Assembly: GCA_025618425.1 (NCBI GenBank)
Contig: CM046850.1
Location: forward strand, 2,164,408 to 2,228,407
Direction of reading: 5' to 3'
Origin: Heliocidaris tuberculata
Lineage: Eukaryota; Echinodermata; Echinoidea; Camarodonta; Echinometridae
Length of the DNA stretch: 64,000 nt
This document shows positions 14,901 to 22,200 of this stretch, piece by piece. The position numbers and the translations under genes were made by a program. How positions within the stretch are numbered: position 1 is the first letter of the stretch; every line of letters starts with the position of its first letter. A model generated the notes under the pieces. It did no database searches. It was not told the DNA's origin and saw only the letters and a list, made by a program, of their open reading frames with translations.

Positions 14901-17900
14901 CTTGTATAAAGCGTTCAAAAGTTAAACTCACTATTGACTTTGATTGATTGTCCTTTACTTAAATTCATTCCCAATTCAAAGACGCTTTCCTTCAAAATCT
15001 CAGGGTTGAAAATAATTCGCAGATCCTCCTTAAGCATGTTAAGAAAAAAAAAAAGATTAGTAACATTATTACAACGTCTATGGAAAATGAAATACGATTC
15101 AAGAAAAGATGAAAGGACACCCTAACACATCCCCCCCCCCCCCCATCTATGGCCTTGTTAATTCGCATTTTATCCGCTAAGCACGACCTCTGCCCCCAAC
15201 CCCATGGTACCAATGCATGTTATAATTTCTATGTCTGGACGCACTTTACGCCACTGTTTTGTACATGCCCACAAAGGGGAGGAGCTATAGGCATGATATG
15301 GCGTAGATATCTGGGGCAATGTTATCGGGGGCAATATTTTGTCAGATGTACTGAATAAAGGTGAAGTAATCCCTGGCGAAGTACTATAGGTGGGAGCCGA
15401 GGGAGATGTTACCTTAGCATAGATTGTGGATGAAGTTATCACACCAGGGCCCTCTTACATAAAAAGTTGCGTTTAATCGCAACTCCAAAAATTAAACGCA
15501 ACTTGATTTTCAGCCAACCAGGATCACGTATTTGGGACTTGCGTTTAATTTTTTTGAGTTGCGATTAAACGCAACTTTTTATGCAAGAGGGCCCGGGTAT
15601 AGAAGAAGTAGATGTTTGCGTCCATTGCAGTTATATCTGAAAGAGAATTCACTGATGCGGTCAAGGTGTGATCGGATAAAGGCAAAGATGTTACCTCAGC
15701 CAAGAGTGTGGTTGAAATTATCACACCAGGTATAGTAGAAGTAGATGGTTGCGTTGCCTTTGCAGTGACATCGGAAAGAGAACTCACTGATGCGGTCAAG
15801 GTGTGTTCGGACGAAGGCAAAGAGGAGGCTAGAGACTGAGATGTCATTTCTGGCGATATAGTCGTATTGATTTGGGTAGTTGATGAGTTTAAGAATCTCA
15901 TATCTTGAGTGCAGTAAGATGTCGTTATTTTTGATCCATCTGATGGTTTCGTGAGCGTAGTGGCAGTGCTACTTATGTGAAATAACGTGCAAGCAAGATG
16001 GCCTTCGTCATGTCTGTAATATCCCCCTGAAAAATATCCGTTGAATGTTTCGTTGAAAGAATCTTCTGAGTTTCCTGTGGAGCGAAAAATAATAAAGGAC
16101 GCCGTTGGATCAAATGAGCATGACAGCTGTTATCACTAATGATTTTTATTTTCATTTCTGATATAGAATTAATCTATTTTCTGATATATGAACAATTAGA
16201 TAACTTACTTCTTCACAATAACGCAAAATCCCATACAACGTCCCAACAGGTGAAGATTAAAGACGAAACCATCAAAGGGTAGAATCCGCCGAAGACGCTA
16301 ATGTGAACGTGGTTATTTTTCCCCCACAAAATTGGAGGGGGGGGGGGTTGAAAATTACTCAAGTCCTATATTGGCATGATCATGATGATTGACGTCATCC
16401 CAGACGTTGCAAACCTCTGGCGGTTGAAGAGGTGGGGCAAATTATGCAGGGACGTGAGATCTATTATAATGCACACAAATTCACGTTTTTGTACAGAGAA
16501 ATTGAAGGAGCAATTGAATGAATGAATGAATGAATGAATGAATGTCAATGAATGAATGTCAATTTATTAAAAAACCAAACATCAAGATAATACAATCGCT
16601 GATACAAAAAATTTACATGGTTTTTAGGACCCCGAAAGAAGCAGGGCTTGTGAGTGGGGCCCTATAAGGTACAAACAAATCAGTGTTCACACACTAACAC
16701 TACGACATGACAAGTATAAATCACAACAAATAGTAATGTATATACAATGGGAAAAGATAAACCTACAAAAAGGAGACCATAAACACACACACACACACCC
16801 ACACACACACACCCCACACCCTCACACCCCATACACATCCACACCACACAGAGCACTCAAAACTAAAGTAGGCTGACCAATCTACATAACATCAATTAAA
16901 TGTTTCACATTAGCTTAACTAATTCATTTCAAATTGTCTAATAGGTATTTTTTACACTGAACTTTGAACCTAGAGAATGTTGTGCTTTTCCTAATATCAA
17001 CAGGTAGTTGGTTCCACTCTTTAATACAAGTGGTTCGGAAAGAATTCAAAGAAACAGTAGTCCTTACATGAGGACGATGGAAGAGGTTTCTTTGACGCGT
17101 GTTGTAATTATGAATCCGTGAGTTAAGGGCAAATAATTCTTTTAATTGGCAAAATTGCGGACAAGACTTAAGTTTAAACACAAAAACCAAACAATTAAAC
17201 GATACTAATTCATCAAATGGCAGTAACTTTAACTGAAGGAATAATGGCTTACTCGGCTGTCGGAAGTTGGAATTAGTGACAAGCCTTATTACTTCCTTTT
17301 GTAATACCTTCAATCTATCAATGTGAGTCTTAAATGTATTGCCCCATGCAACATTGCAATAAGTCATGTAAGGAAGAACAATGCTATTGTATAAAGTTCT
17401 TAAAATCCTCTCTGGCAATATATATCTTAATCTACATATAACACCTACACTTCGAGAAACCTTGGTGCAAACAGATTCTACATGGGGTTTCCAAGTCAGA
17501 TGCTCATCGACAATAACTCCAAGGAACTGAACATGTTCACTACGGACAACACTGTGTCCCCCAATGTTTAGAGTATCAATATCATTCGGAATAATTTTAC
17601 CTCTAGATCGAAAAACAATACATTTAGTCTTTTGAACATTTAGCAATAGCTTATTACAACAAAACCAAGCAAATAATTTTTTAATTTCAGCATTTGCAAC
17701 CGTCATTAGAGTAACAATGTTTTTATGAGAGAGTAGTAAACTAGTGTCGTCAGCAAATAGTGAATACGAAAATATTTTTGATGAGTTAATGATATCATTA
17801 ATATATATTAAAAATAACAATGGACCAAGCACTGACCCTTCTGGCACACCATACTGAATAGAACCAGATTGCGATTTGACACCATCAACCACTACATGTT

Positions 17901-20900
17901 GTGAGCGGTTAAGTAAGTAGTTTTTAAACCATAATAATGCTGTTCCTCGCACTCAATAGTGTTCAAGTTTACTCAAAAGGATGGTGTGGTCTATGGTGTC
18001 AAATGCCTTTGACAAGTCTAGAAAAATTCCAAGGCAAAAATGTCCATCATCAAATGATTTTATGATAGTATCCAACAAGTAAAAAACGCCCATGCTAGTA
18101 GAAAAGTGTTTACGAAAACCAAATTGTTGTGGAATCAGAACATCTCTTTTCAATAAAAAATCGTTTAAACGCTTGTAGACTATTTTTTCTAAAATCTTAG
18201 AAAAAATTGGTAAAAGTGCTATAGGTCTGTAATTAATCAGATTCTTATTATTATCTTTTTTATACACAGGAACTATTTTGGCTACCTTTAGCTTGTCAGG
18301 CACAATTCCTTGCGACAATGATTTGTTGAAAATAACACATAATGGCTCAGCAAAAAAATGAATGCATTCCTTGACAACCCGGGGGGCAATATCATCCGAC
18401 CCACTTGACTTTGATGACTTAAGTGAGGATGTAAATTTAGTGATTTCAAATACAGACGTTGGTCTAAAAAACAAAGATGAGTTATCGTTACTTGGCTTTA
18501 AGTATTCATACAAAGACTGTGGGACTGAAGGAATCTCTCTACTTATTATAGTGGGTAATCCTATAAAATACTTGTTAAAAGCTTCTGCCTTCTGTTTACT
18601 CGACACCAGAGATGATCCTTCATGAATCATCTCAGAAGAAATTGGGCGCTTCCTACCTCTTCCTAACAGTTCATTAATGTGTGACCAAGTTTTTTTAATA
18701 TCACCTTTTACGCGTTGAAACAAGTCGTTATAATAAATCTTCTTTGCTAGACGAAGAGTTTTAACCAAAATGTTTTTGAACTCTACATACTTATTTTTAT
18801 TCACATCAGTTGGTGTTTTGACATAACTGCTATAAAGCTTGTGTTTACGATTTATTGACTTCAATAAGCCACAAGTAACCCAAGGTTTCTTACATTTTTG
18901 TTACCTGTCACTTGGACGACAGGAAAACACTGATCATATAAATCTGTGAAAACGCGAATAAAATATCCATATGAATCATTAGCATTAACCAGCATATACA
19001 AATCCTTCCAGTCGATATTCAATAGTTGTTGCTTGAAAGATAAAATTCTTTCATCTGTTATTAGCCGCTTAAACATGGTTTGATTATTGGATTTAAAATT
19101 CATAAAAACACCCCTATTAACACAAAAGATAGGCATATGATCTGAAATGTCAGAACACAGAACACCAGCATTAAACTCGTTATGAATACAGTTTGTAAAA
19201 ATATTATCTATGAGTGTAGCTGTATTTTGAGATATACGAGTAGGCTTTGTTATGAGAGAAAACAAGCCACTTGAGTTCATTGAGTCAACAAAATCTTTGA
19301 CCTTATCCTCACAATTATAATTCATCAGATTGAGGTTAAAATCTCCCATAATATAGACATCTTTATTTTCCCTGTTCAATATTTGCAACTGGAATTCAGT
19401 GTTTTCTAGAAAAGATGTACTGTCACTATTAGGTGCCCTGTACATACAACCGACTATTACTTTCTTATTGCTACTACCTATTTCAACAAAAATCGATTCA
19501 TAGCCTGGCTTTGAACCAGACAAATCATCCCGGATTTTACTCGCTAATTCTTCTTTAACATACAAAGTAACCCCACCACCAGTCTTATCAGATCGACATA
19601 CATGAGCAAAAGAGTAACCTGGTATCTGGAATAAAGAAACATCAGAAGTGGGCTTTAACCAGGTTTCAGAAACACCAATTACTGAGAAGTTATGTTTGAG
19701 GTAGGACAATAAGGAAACTAGCTCATCAAAATTTTTATTTAGGCTTCTAGCATTTACATGTAGAATATCAAAATTATTACCTAACTTCCCTTGTAAGACT
19801 TCACAATCAACATAATTACAATCATTTACAATAATATTTATTTCTTCTTGCAAATCATTATCCATTTAACCAGTACAGAGTAGTAAATGCCACTACACAG
19901 CAGAAGTACAAATATTTCATATTATTTAGAGCCAACCTAGACAATCCAGACACACGCAGAGCATACAAGCAAACAAACCAACCAACACACAAGCACACAC
20001 CAGCAGTAACATGTTTAAATGAACTATGCAAAACAGAGCACAGCAGCCCATTAACAAAAAGGACTGCAAACATTGTGGAAAGAAAAGAAAAAAAAATCCC
20101 GCCTATCAAAAGATAGAATAAAAAAGTGTATATATATAGAGAGAGATATATATATATATAAAGAAAAAGATAAAAAAGAATGCTCTATAAAAAGCATACA
20201 AGAATGAACAAAATACTTAAGTTTATGAAACTTGCATGTGAAAAATCACACAAAAAAGATGAACAAGAATGTCAAAGTTAAAGTGTTCAAAAGTTTGGGT
20301 CACTTCAGAAATGGTCATGCAAAATGAACCAACCAATATTCATAGCTTTCTCCATGCATGTAATCAGATGTTTGTTACCACCCTTGTCAGTGACAAGGAT
20401 GCGTCCATCCCGCGACCAAGCTGCTTTGACTTTCTCTGAAGCTCCTGCATTTTTCAGTAACTCATGGTTAGCTTTGGTCAGGTCTTCTTGGATCGATTTG
20501 CCTTGCCCTTTCAGCACCCTGCGCTTGGAGATAACTTCCTGACGATCCCTATAAGACTTGAATTTCGCTATGATCGGCCTGGGGATTTTCTTTTGGCGGT
20601 GTTTTTCTTTCGAACCGTTGCGATGAGTGCGCTCCAGATAAGCCTTTGTCAGTGGTACTCCAAGGGTCTCATTTGATAGACGCAAGATGATCTCGTCGGT
20701 ATCCTCGTCTGGGTTTTCATCGAAGCCAAAAAACAGGAGGCAGTTTCTCCTCGTGTATTGCTCTTGTTGATCCACCTTGCTACGCAGTGATTTGATTTGC
20801 TCATTTTGCGATTCTATTTGGCGATGGCATTTTTCTATTTCTTTTGATTTATTATCAACTGCAACTTCAAGATCGAAGATTCTGCCTTCCTGCTTTTCAA

Positions 20901-21762
20901 CTGTCTCTTTTAGATCAGCGAGACATTTCTCAACATGGATATTGACTAAATCCAAAAATCGCTCATCTAGGACAAGGTCGTGAAGCACCGCAGACAACAG
21001 GGCTGCCTTTTCATTCTCTTTCTCCTTCTCCTTCTCCTTTCCCCGGGTTGGACGGCCGGTTTGCGATGTTTTGTCAGCCATGATGATAATGATGGATGTT
21101 AACGGTACACACTTACGGGGTTACAATAGCTTCCACAAAATTGACTGCATGGGACTGGTCACCACTGACCGCACTGAATTAGTGATGTAGATGGAATTCT
21201 ATAGATAAGGTAAAAACAGTTATTTAACTCACATTGTCACTGTTGCTAGTACTAAAATGATATGGCTGGAGCAGCAATGGATGCACAGGTTCACATTGTT
21301 TTTAGAAGGGAGAATAATCAGTTGAAAACGGCATGCCTGGGCAGTTTTGAATATCCTCCTTTCGACTCCAGTTTCTGCCTTGGACATGTATCACCACCCC
21401 GATTGTAAGTAAATGCTCATAACTTTACCTTTTATCTAGTTGTAAGTGCAAGTTTGCCTGTGAACTAAAATTTGCAGAATCTCTCATTTTACATCGCTCA
21501 AATATGAAGACAGTCAGTACGGTACGTGTAACTGTACAACCATCACTGTAAAAAAGATTCGTTGAAATTAATCACAAAACATTCTTCAACTAATTGCCTT
21601 GATTATTTTAAGTATTTGCAACAGAGAATTTTAAGCAGAATTTACTGATTTTGCTAGTGGCAGTGCTACTTATGTGAAATAATGCGCAAACAGGTGGACC
21701 TTTGTATTTTGTCTTCGTTAAATATCCGCTGAATGTTTCGCTGAAAGAATTTTCTGAGTTTC
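3316..21762 (-). CDS. Adhesion G-protein-coupled receptor, 17 exons placed, N-terminus not found
   Basis: Seen: 17 minus-strand exons with AG/GT borders and matching phases. Joined, they give 678 residues without a stop (my numbering starts at the first exon found). Order: Ser/Thr-rich extracellular region (about 1-165), a GAIN-like segment (166-307), a GPS with C318, W321, W328, C333, C345, C347 and H349-M350|T351, then seven helices (about 372-613) and a 65-residue tail. C434 at helix 3 and C506 in the second extracellular loop would form the family disulfide. Known: adhesion GPCRs self-cleave at the GPS and the new N-terminus acts as a tethered agonist; here it would start T-S-F-A-I-L-V. 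Helix 7 (FFVALFYCFLN) also resembles secretin receptors, but the GPS decides for the adhesion family. Ligand and start codon are unknown. A LINE fills the intron between the first two exons. Confidence 0.93.
3758..4013. mobile_element. hAT-like MITE with 8-bp TSD ACTTTCTA
   Basis: The left end is CAGGGGCGGCGCC and the right end its near complement, ending GCCGCCCCTG. The flanks are exact direct repeats ACTTTCTA (3750-3757 and 4014-4021). An 8-bp duplication with CAG..CTG ends is the hAT hallmark. The interior is a purine/pyrimidine tract with poly-G/C. It lies in the intron before the last GPCR exon. Confidence 0.85.
4202..4288 (-). CDS. Adhesion GPCR exon 16: helix 8 and tail
   Basis: 87 bp, phase 0 in and out, acceptor TTATCACAG, donor GAA|GTAAAT. 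It encodes V-R-N-A-I-R-E-H-I-R-K-A-R and a Ser-rich tail. If the donor is not used, reading continues five more codons to TAG at 4187-4189 region, giving a shorter tail. Confidence 0.88.
4789..4830 (-). CDS. Adhesion GPCR exon 15: TM7 (42-bp micro-exon)
   Basis: 42 bp, phase 0 in and out, acceptor TCCACACAG, donor GAG|GTATGT. It encodes G-F-F-V-A-L-F-Y-C-F-L-N-L-E. A small exon starting at G-F-F/G-L-F is the usual arrangement in this family. Confidence 0.94.
5218..5347 (-). CDS. Adhesion GPCR exon 14: TM6 and ECL3
   Basis: 130 bp, phase 2 in, phase 0 out, acceptor TTTACAG, donor CAG|GTATCG. It encodes A-G-L-R-S-T-V-L-L-L-P-L-L-G-I-P-W-L and ends Y-N-L-L-N-T-L-Q. The L-L-P-L-L-G-x-x-W motif marks helix 6. 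Confidence 0.95.
5531..5664. repeat. Inverted repeat around GAATGGC
   Basis: Left arm GAATGGCCTTGAGTGGGATA..AAGGATATATCG pairs imperfectly with the right arm CGATATACCCTTGTGTCCTA..GCCATTC. It is a small degenerate foldback element in the GPCR intron between exons 13 and 14. Confidence 0.55.
5856..5982. repeat. 127-bp near-perfect hairpin
   Basis: Arms of about 58 bases start TACCGTAAAATGTGCATCC and end as the complement GGATGCACATATTACGGTA, meeting at CCTCGGCCTACGGCCTCGG. It is a compact foldback MITE in the intron between GPCR exons 13 and 14. Confidence 0.8.
6237..6325 (-). CDS. Adhesion GPCR exon 13: TM5 and ICL3
   Basis: 89 bp, phase 0 in, phase 2 out, acceptor TTCTAG, donor CAA|GTAAAT. 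It encodes V-N-V-V-I-L-L-L-V-V-K-T-V-V and a charged loop ending K-I-K-Q-I-K. An AG 12 bases further in gives the wrong phase, which fixes this acceptor. Confidence 0.92.
6826..6892 (-). CDS. Adhesion GPCR exon 12: ECL2 and start of TM5
   Basis: 67 bp, phase 2 in, phase 0 out, donor CTC|GTAAGC. It encodes C-W-L-N-P-R-D-G-T-I-W-A-F-T-G-P. The C-W-L and W-A-F-x-G-P elements are conserved in adhesion and secretin receptors. Confidence 0.95.
7091..7157 (-). CDS. Adhesion GPCR exon 11: TM4
   Basis: 67 bp, phase 1 in, phase 2 out, acceptor TTCTAAAG, donor GAAG|GTGAGT. It encodes L-P-A-V-I-L-I-I-S-G-G then a basic/polar loop; joined to the previous exon it gives the typical G-W-G-L-P-A. Confidence 0.93.
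7568..7721 (-). CDS. Adhesion GPCR exon 10: TM3 and ICL2
   Basis: 154 bp, phase 0 in, phase 1 out, donor GGG|GTAAGT-like. It encodes C-K-A then L-H-Y-F-Y-L and F-W-M-L-V-E-G-V-H-L-Y, the strongest family signature in the window, and ends toward helix 4 at G-I-I-G-W. Confidence 0.96.
8019..8124 (-). CDS. Adhesion GPCR exon 9: TM2
   Basis: 106 bp, phase 2 in, phase 0 out, acceptor TTCACAG, donor GAG|GTAAAG. It encodes R-S-L-T-A-D-R then helix VIIHVNLMVAILFANITFF; the I-H-x-N-L pattern is typical of helix 2 in this family. Confidence 0.94.
8186..8270. repeat. (CA)n/(CACACC)n microsatellite
   Basis: Tandem CA dinucleotides with CACACC interruptions, within the GPCR intron between exons 8 and 9. 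Confidence 0.9.
9026..9120 (-). CDS. Adhesion GPCR exon 8: TM1
   Basis: 95 bp, phase 0 in, phase 2 out, donor CTCAG|GTGACA. It encodes 31 residues, with a hydrophobic helix WIGLGISVAAIVISLIMFFI. Confidence 0.93.
9710..9824 (-). CDS. Adhesion GPCR exon 7: GPS cleavage site and tethered agonist
   Basis: 115 bp, phase 2 in, phase 0 out, donor CTG|GTAAGA. It encodes W-N-S-T-G-C, then C-Y-C-D-H-M-T-S-F-A-I-L-V. The C-x-C-x-H-x-T pattern is the canonical GPS; cleavage is expected between M350 and T351. Confidence 0.95.
10022..10050. repeat. (GA)n microsatellite before the SINE
   Basis: Uninterrupted AG dinucleotide run directly 5' of the tRNA-derived SINE. Confidence 0.9.
10052..10200 (+). mobile_element. 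tRNA-derived SINE
   Basis: A 73-base tRNA-like head (10052-10124) has a perfect 7-bp acceptor-like pairing GTGCCGT/ACGGCAC, an A-box-like TCCAGTGGTTTAAGG and a B-box-like GGCATTCGATCC. The T arm has an extra base and does not fold properly, so it is not a working tRNA. The CTTGAGCAAGGCATTTTAT body that follows is typical of invertebrate and fish tRNA SINEs. The 3' end is not sharply defined. A (GT)n run follows at 10221-10245. Confidence 0.8.
10756..10811 (-). CDS. Adhesion GPCR exon 6: first half of GPS
   Basis: 56 bp, phase 0 in, phase 2 out, acceptor CACTGCAG, donor AACAG|GTATAA. It encodes M-I-G-Q-K-F-D-S-P-T-C-S-F-W-N-Q-N-N: the first GPS cysteine and the conserved F-W. Confidence 0.88.
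11355..11560 (-). CDS. Adhesion GPCR exon 5: GAIN subdomain
   Basis: 206 bp, phase 1 in, phase 0 out, donor ACT|GTGAGT. It encodes 68 residues with alternating hydrophobic strands (LVTIGISAS, VASDVITIFVFIG, VSVPFNFTLRH) ending just before the GPS. This is the expected beta-sandwich part of a GAIN domain. One N-F-T sequon is present. Confidence 0.85.
11869..11902. repeat. (GT)n microsatellite
   Basis: Run of GT dinucleotides in a T-rich stretch of the GPCR intron between exons 4 and 5. Confidence 0.9.
12165..12775 (+). mobile_element. 5'-truncated LINE 3' fragment
   Basis: An 84-codon frame at 12180-12434 matches the C-terminal end of CR1/L2-type ORF2 proteins: N-S-x-x-H-N-Y-Y-T-R, then Y-I-G-P-K-H-W-N and S-S-F-R-K-K-Y-K-T-L-L. 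It is followed by an AT-rich 3' UTR and a (GAATT)n-like tail ending near 12775. Most of the element is missing, as usual for incomplete reverse transcription. Orientation is opposite to the host GPCR gene. Confidence 0.82.
13105..13390. repeat. Short tandem array around ACCACAAATGTAAAA
   Basis: About a dozen copies of a 20-25-bp unit built on CCACAAATGT(A/C)AAA, with unit length varying. Non-coding, inside the large GPCR intron. Confidence 0.85.
13845..14005. repeat. Palindrome cluster around GGGTGCAGA
   Basis: The motif GGGTGCAGA/TCTGCACCC occurs at least six times in both orientations; GCACCCTTAATTG pairs with CAATTAAGGGTGC at 13918-13961. A degenerate foldback repeat. Confidence 0.65.
14254..14376 (-). 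CDS. Adhesion GPCR exon 4: Cys-containing extracellular segment
   Basis: 123 bp, phase 1 in and out, acceptor ACTATAG, donor G|GTAAGG. It encodes 40 residues starting I-C-I-Y-R-S-A-V-E-D-L-C and ending CERINQSK. Three cysteines suggest a disulfide-stabilised extracellular fold. Phase agrees with both neighbours. Confidence 0.78.
14932..15028 (-). CDS. Adhesion GPCR exon 3: GAIN-like segment
   Basis: 97 bp, phase 0 in, phase 1 out, acceptor after a poly-pyrimidine tract, donor A|GTGAGT. It encodes 32 residues beginning E-D-L-R-I-I-F-N-P-E-I-L, without a stop in frame. The position before the GPS region fits a GAIN-domain segment; homology is inferred from order. Confidence 0.75.
15170..15690 (-). 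pseudogene. Decayed second copy of the GPCR stalk exon
   Basis: Minus-strand DNA at 15597-15688 plus 15408-15448 is a tandem copy of 15689-15829 inside exon 2. Aligning the copies shows a 2-base deletion near 15618 and a 144-bp MITE. Beyond the MITE the frame is open and still Ser/Thr/Pro-rich (e.g. VTSPSAPTYSTSPGITSP). I read it as former mucin-like stalk coding sequence now inside an intron. A GCTAAG|GTAACA donor-like site survives at about 15412. Confidence 0.6.
15449..15592. mobile_element. Palindromic MITE, TIR GCCCTCTTACATAAAAAG
   Basis: The TIRs are about 38 bp with one mismatch, each containing a nested hairpin GTTGCG..CGCAAC. The uninterrupted sister copy reads TCACACCAGG|TATAG at the matching site (15721), which shows the insertion directly. 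Flanks CCAGG and CCGGG may be a 5-bp target duplication with one change. Confidence 0.88.
15695..16074 (-). CDS. Adhesion GPCR exon 2: Ser/Thr-rich stalk
   Basis: 380 bp, phase 1 in, phase 0 out, acceptor CTCCACAG, donor GCTGAG|GTAACA. It encodes 126 residues: an N-S-E-D-S-F-N-E-T-F-N-G-Y start, two cysteines, then a mucin-like Ser/Thr-rich stretch with several N-S-S/N-T-T glycosylation sequons. The next stretch downstream (15170-15694) also reads as Ser/Thr-rich but is broken, so the exon may once have been longer. Confidence 0.8.
15955..16517. repeat. Segmental duplication, proximal copy
   Basis: About 550 bp matching 21656-22200 in the same order, covering the 5' part of GPCR exon 2 and its upstream intron. 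Homology stops at GAAGGAGCAATTG exactly where the LINE 3' tail begins. Confidence 0.9.
16924..19865 (-). pseudogene. LINE ORF2: APE endonuclease + reverse transcriptase, two lesions
   Basis: The N-terminal part (19865-18861) is an APE endonuclease: N-A-R-S-L, S-E-T-W-L, Y-R-A-P, G-D-F-N-L-N and S-D-H-M-P motifs. The RT follows (18864-16924): F-L-D-L-S-K-A-F-D-T-I-D-H, G-V-P-E-G-S-V-L-G-P-L-L-F and catalytic F-A-D-D-T-S-L-L, then a Y-N-T-R C-terminal region. Two lesions: a frameshift near 18890 between EN and RT, and an in-frame TGA at 17953-17955 between K-L-E-H-Y and R-G-T-A-L-L-W-F. Otherwise it is uninterrupted over about 970 codons, so the copy is young. It cannot make its full protein as read here. 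Confidence 0.94.
20305..21081 (-). CDS. LINE ORF1: coiled-coil, RRM-like RNA-binding protein
   Basis: 258 residues starting ATG at 21079-21081. A Lys/Glu-rich N-terminus is followed by a coiled coil (about 45-113, heptad-like) and a domain beginning Y-T-R-R-N-C-L-L-F-F-G-F, which matches the RRM start of LINE ORF1 proteins; the C-terminal part has R-P-I-I-A-K-F and L-V-T-D-K-G-G. By analogy it coats LINE RNA in the RNP. It is intact, unlike ORF2. Confidence 0.88.
   Translation of the reverse strand: MADKTSQTGRPTRGKEKEKEKENEKAALLSAVLHDLVLDERFLDLVNIHVEKCLADLKETVEKQEGRIFDLEVAVDNKSKEIEKCHRQIESQNEQIKSLRSKVDQQEQYTRRNCLLFFGFDENPDEDTDEIILRLSNETLGVPLTKAYLERTHRNGSKEKHRQKKIPRPIIAKFKSYRDRQEVISKRRVLKGQGKSIQEDLTKANHELLKNAGASEKVKAAWSRDGRILVTDKGGNKHLITCMEKAMNIGWFILHDHF
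21646..21762 (-). CDS. Adhesion GPCR exon 1 of those found (duplicated copy, phase 1-1)
   Basis: This 117-bp exon has acceptor CTCCACAG and donor A|GTAAAT. It encodes N-S-E-N-S-F-S-E-T-F-S-G-Y and ends ISSTATSKI. It begins and ends in phase 1 and is a diverged copy of the 5' part of the next exon, so inclusion or skipping would keep the frame. Whether it is used is inference; an upstream partner exon was not found. Confidence 0.6.
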
Positions 21763-22200
21763 CTGTGGAGCGAAAAATAATAAAGGACGCCGTTGGATCA
21801 AATGAGCATGAAAGTTGTTATCAATAATGATTTTTATTTTCATTTCTGATATATAATTAACTCTTTTCTGATATATATATATACAAATTAGATAACTTAC
21901 TTCTTAACAATAACGCAAAACCCCATACAACGTCCCAACAGGTGAAGATTAAAGACGAAACCATCAAAGGGTAGAATCCGCCAAAGACGCTAATGTGAAC
22001 GTGGTTATTTTTTCCCCCAACAAAATTGAGGGGGGGGGGGGATTGAAAATTTCTCAAGTCCTATATTGGCATGATTGGCGTCATCCCAGACGTTGCAAAC
22101 CTCTGGCGGGGAAGAGGTGGGGAAAATTATGCAGGGACTTGAGATCTATTATAATGCACACAAATTCTCATTTTTATACAAATTGAAGGAGCAATTGGTA
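21656..22200. repeat. Segmental duplication, distal copy
   Basis: Matches 15955-16517 with scattered changes, including the exon start, its CTCCACAG acceptor and a poly-G run. Past GAAGGAGCAATTG it continues into unique sequence (GTATATAAC), whereas the proximal copy meets the LINE tail. Confidence 0.9.

Larger units (their letters stand above)
16518..21130 (-). mobile_element. Nearly full-length CR1/L2-group LINE
   Basis: Minus-strand order: short 5' UTR, ORF1 (21081-20305), a ~440-bp spacer, ORF2 with APE endonuclease and RT (19865-16924), a 3' UTR containing CA-rich DNA, and a (CATT)n-type tail at 16518-16560. Two-ORF layout, APE endonuclease and microsatellite tail fit the CR1/L2 group; the precise clade needs phylogeny. 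The 5' boundary is approximate. It lies in the GPCR intron in the same orientation as the gene, at the edge of the exon duplication. Confidence 0.92.

Noticed and set aside
19858..20109. 83-codon hydrophobic frame between LINE ORF1 and ORF2
   Set aside because: It lies in the inter-ORF spacer and has no family motif; probably chance.
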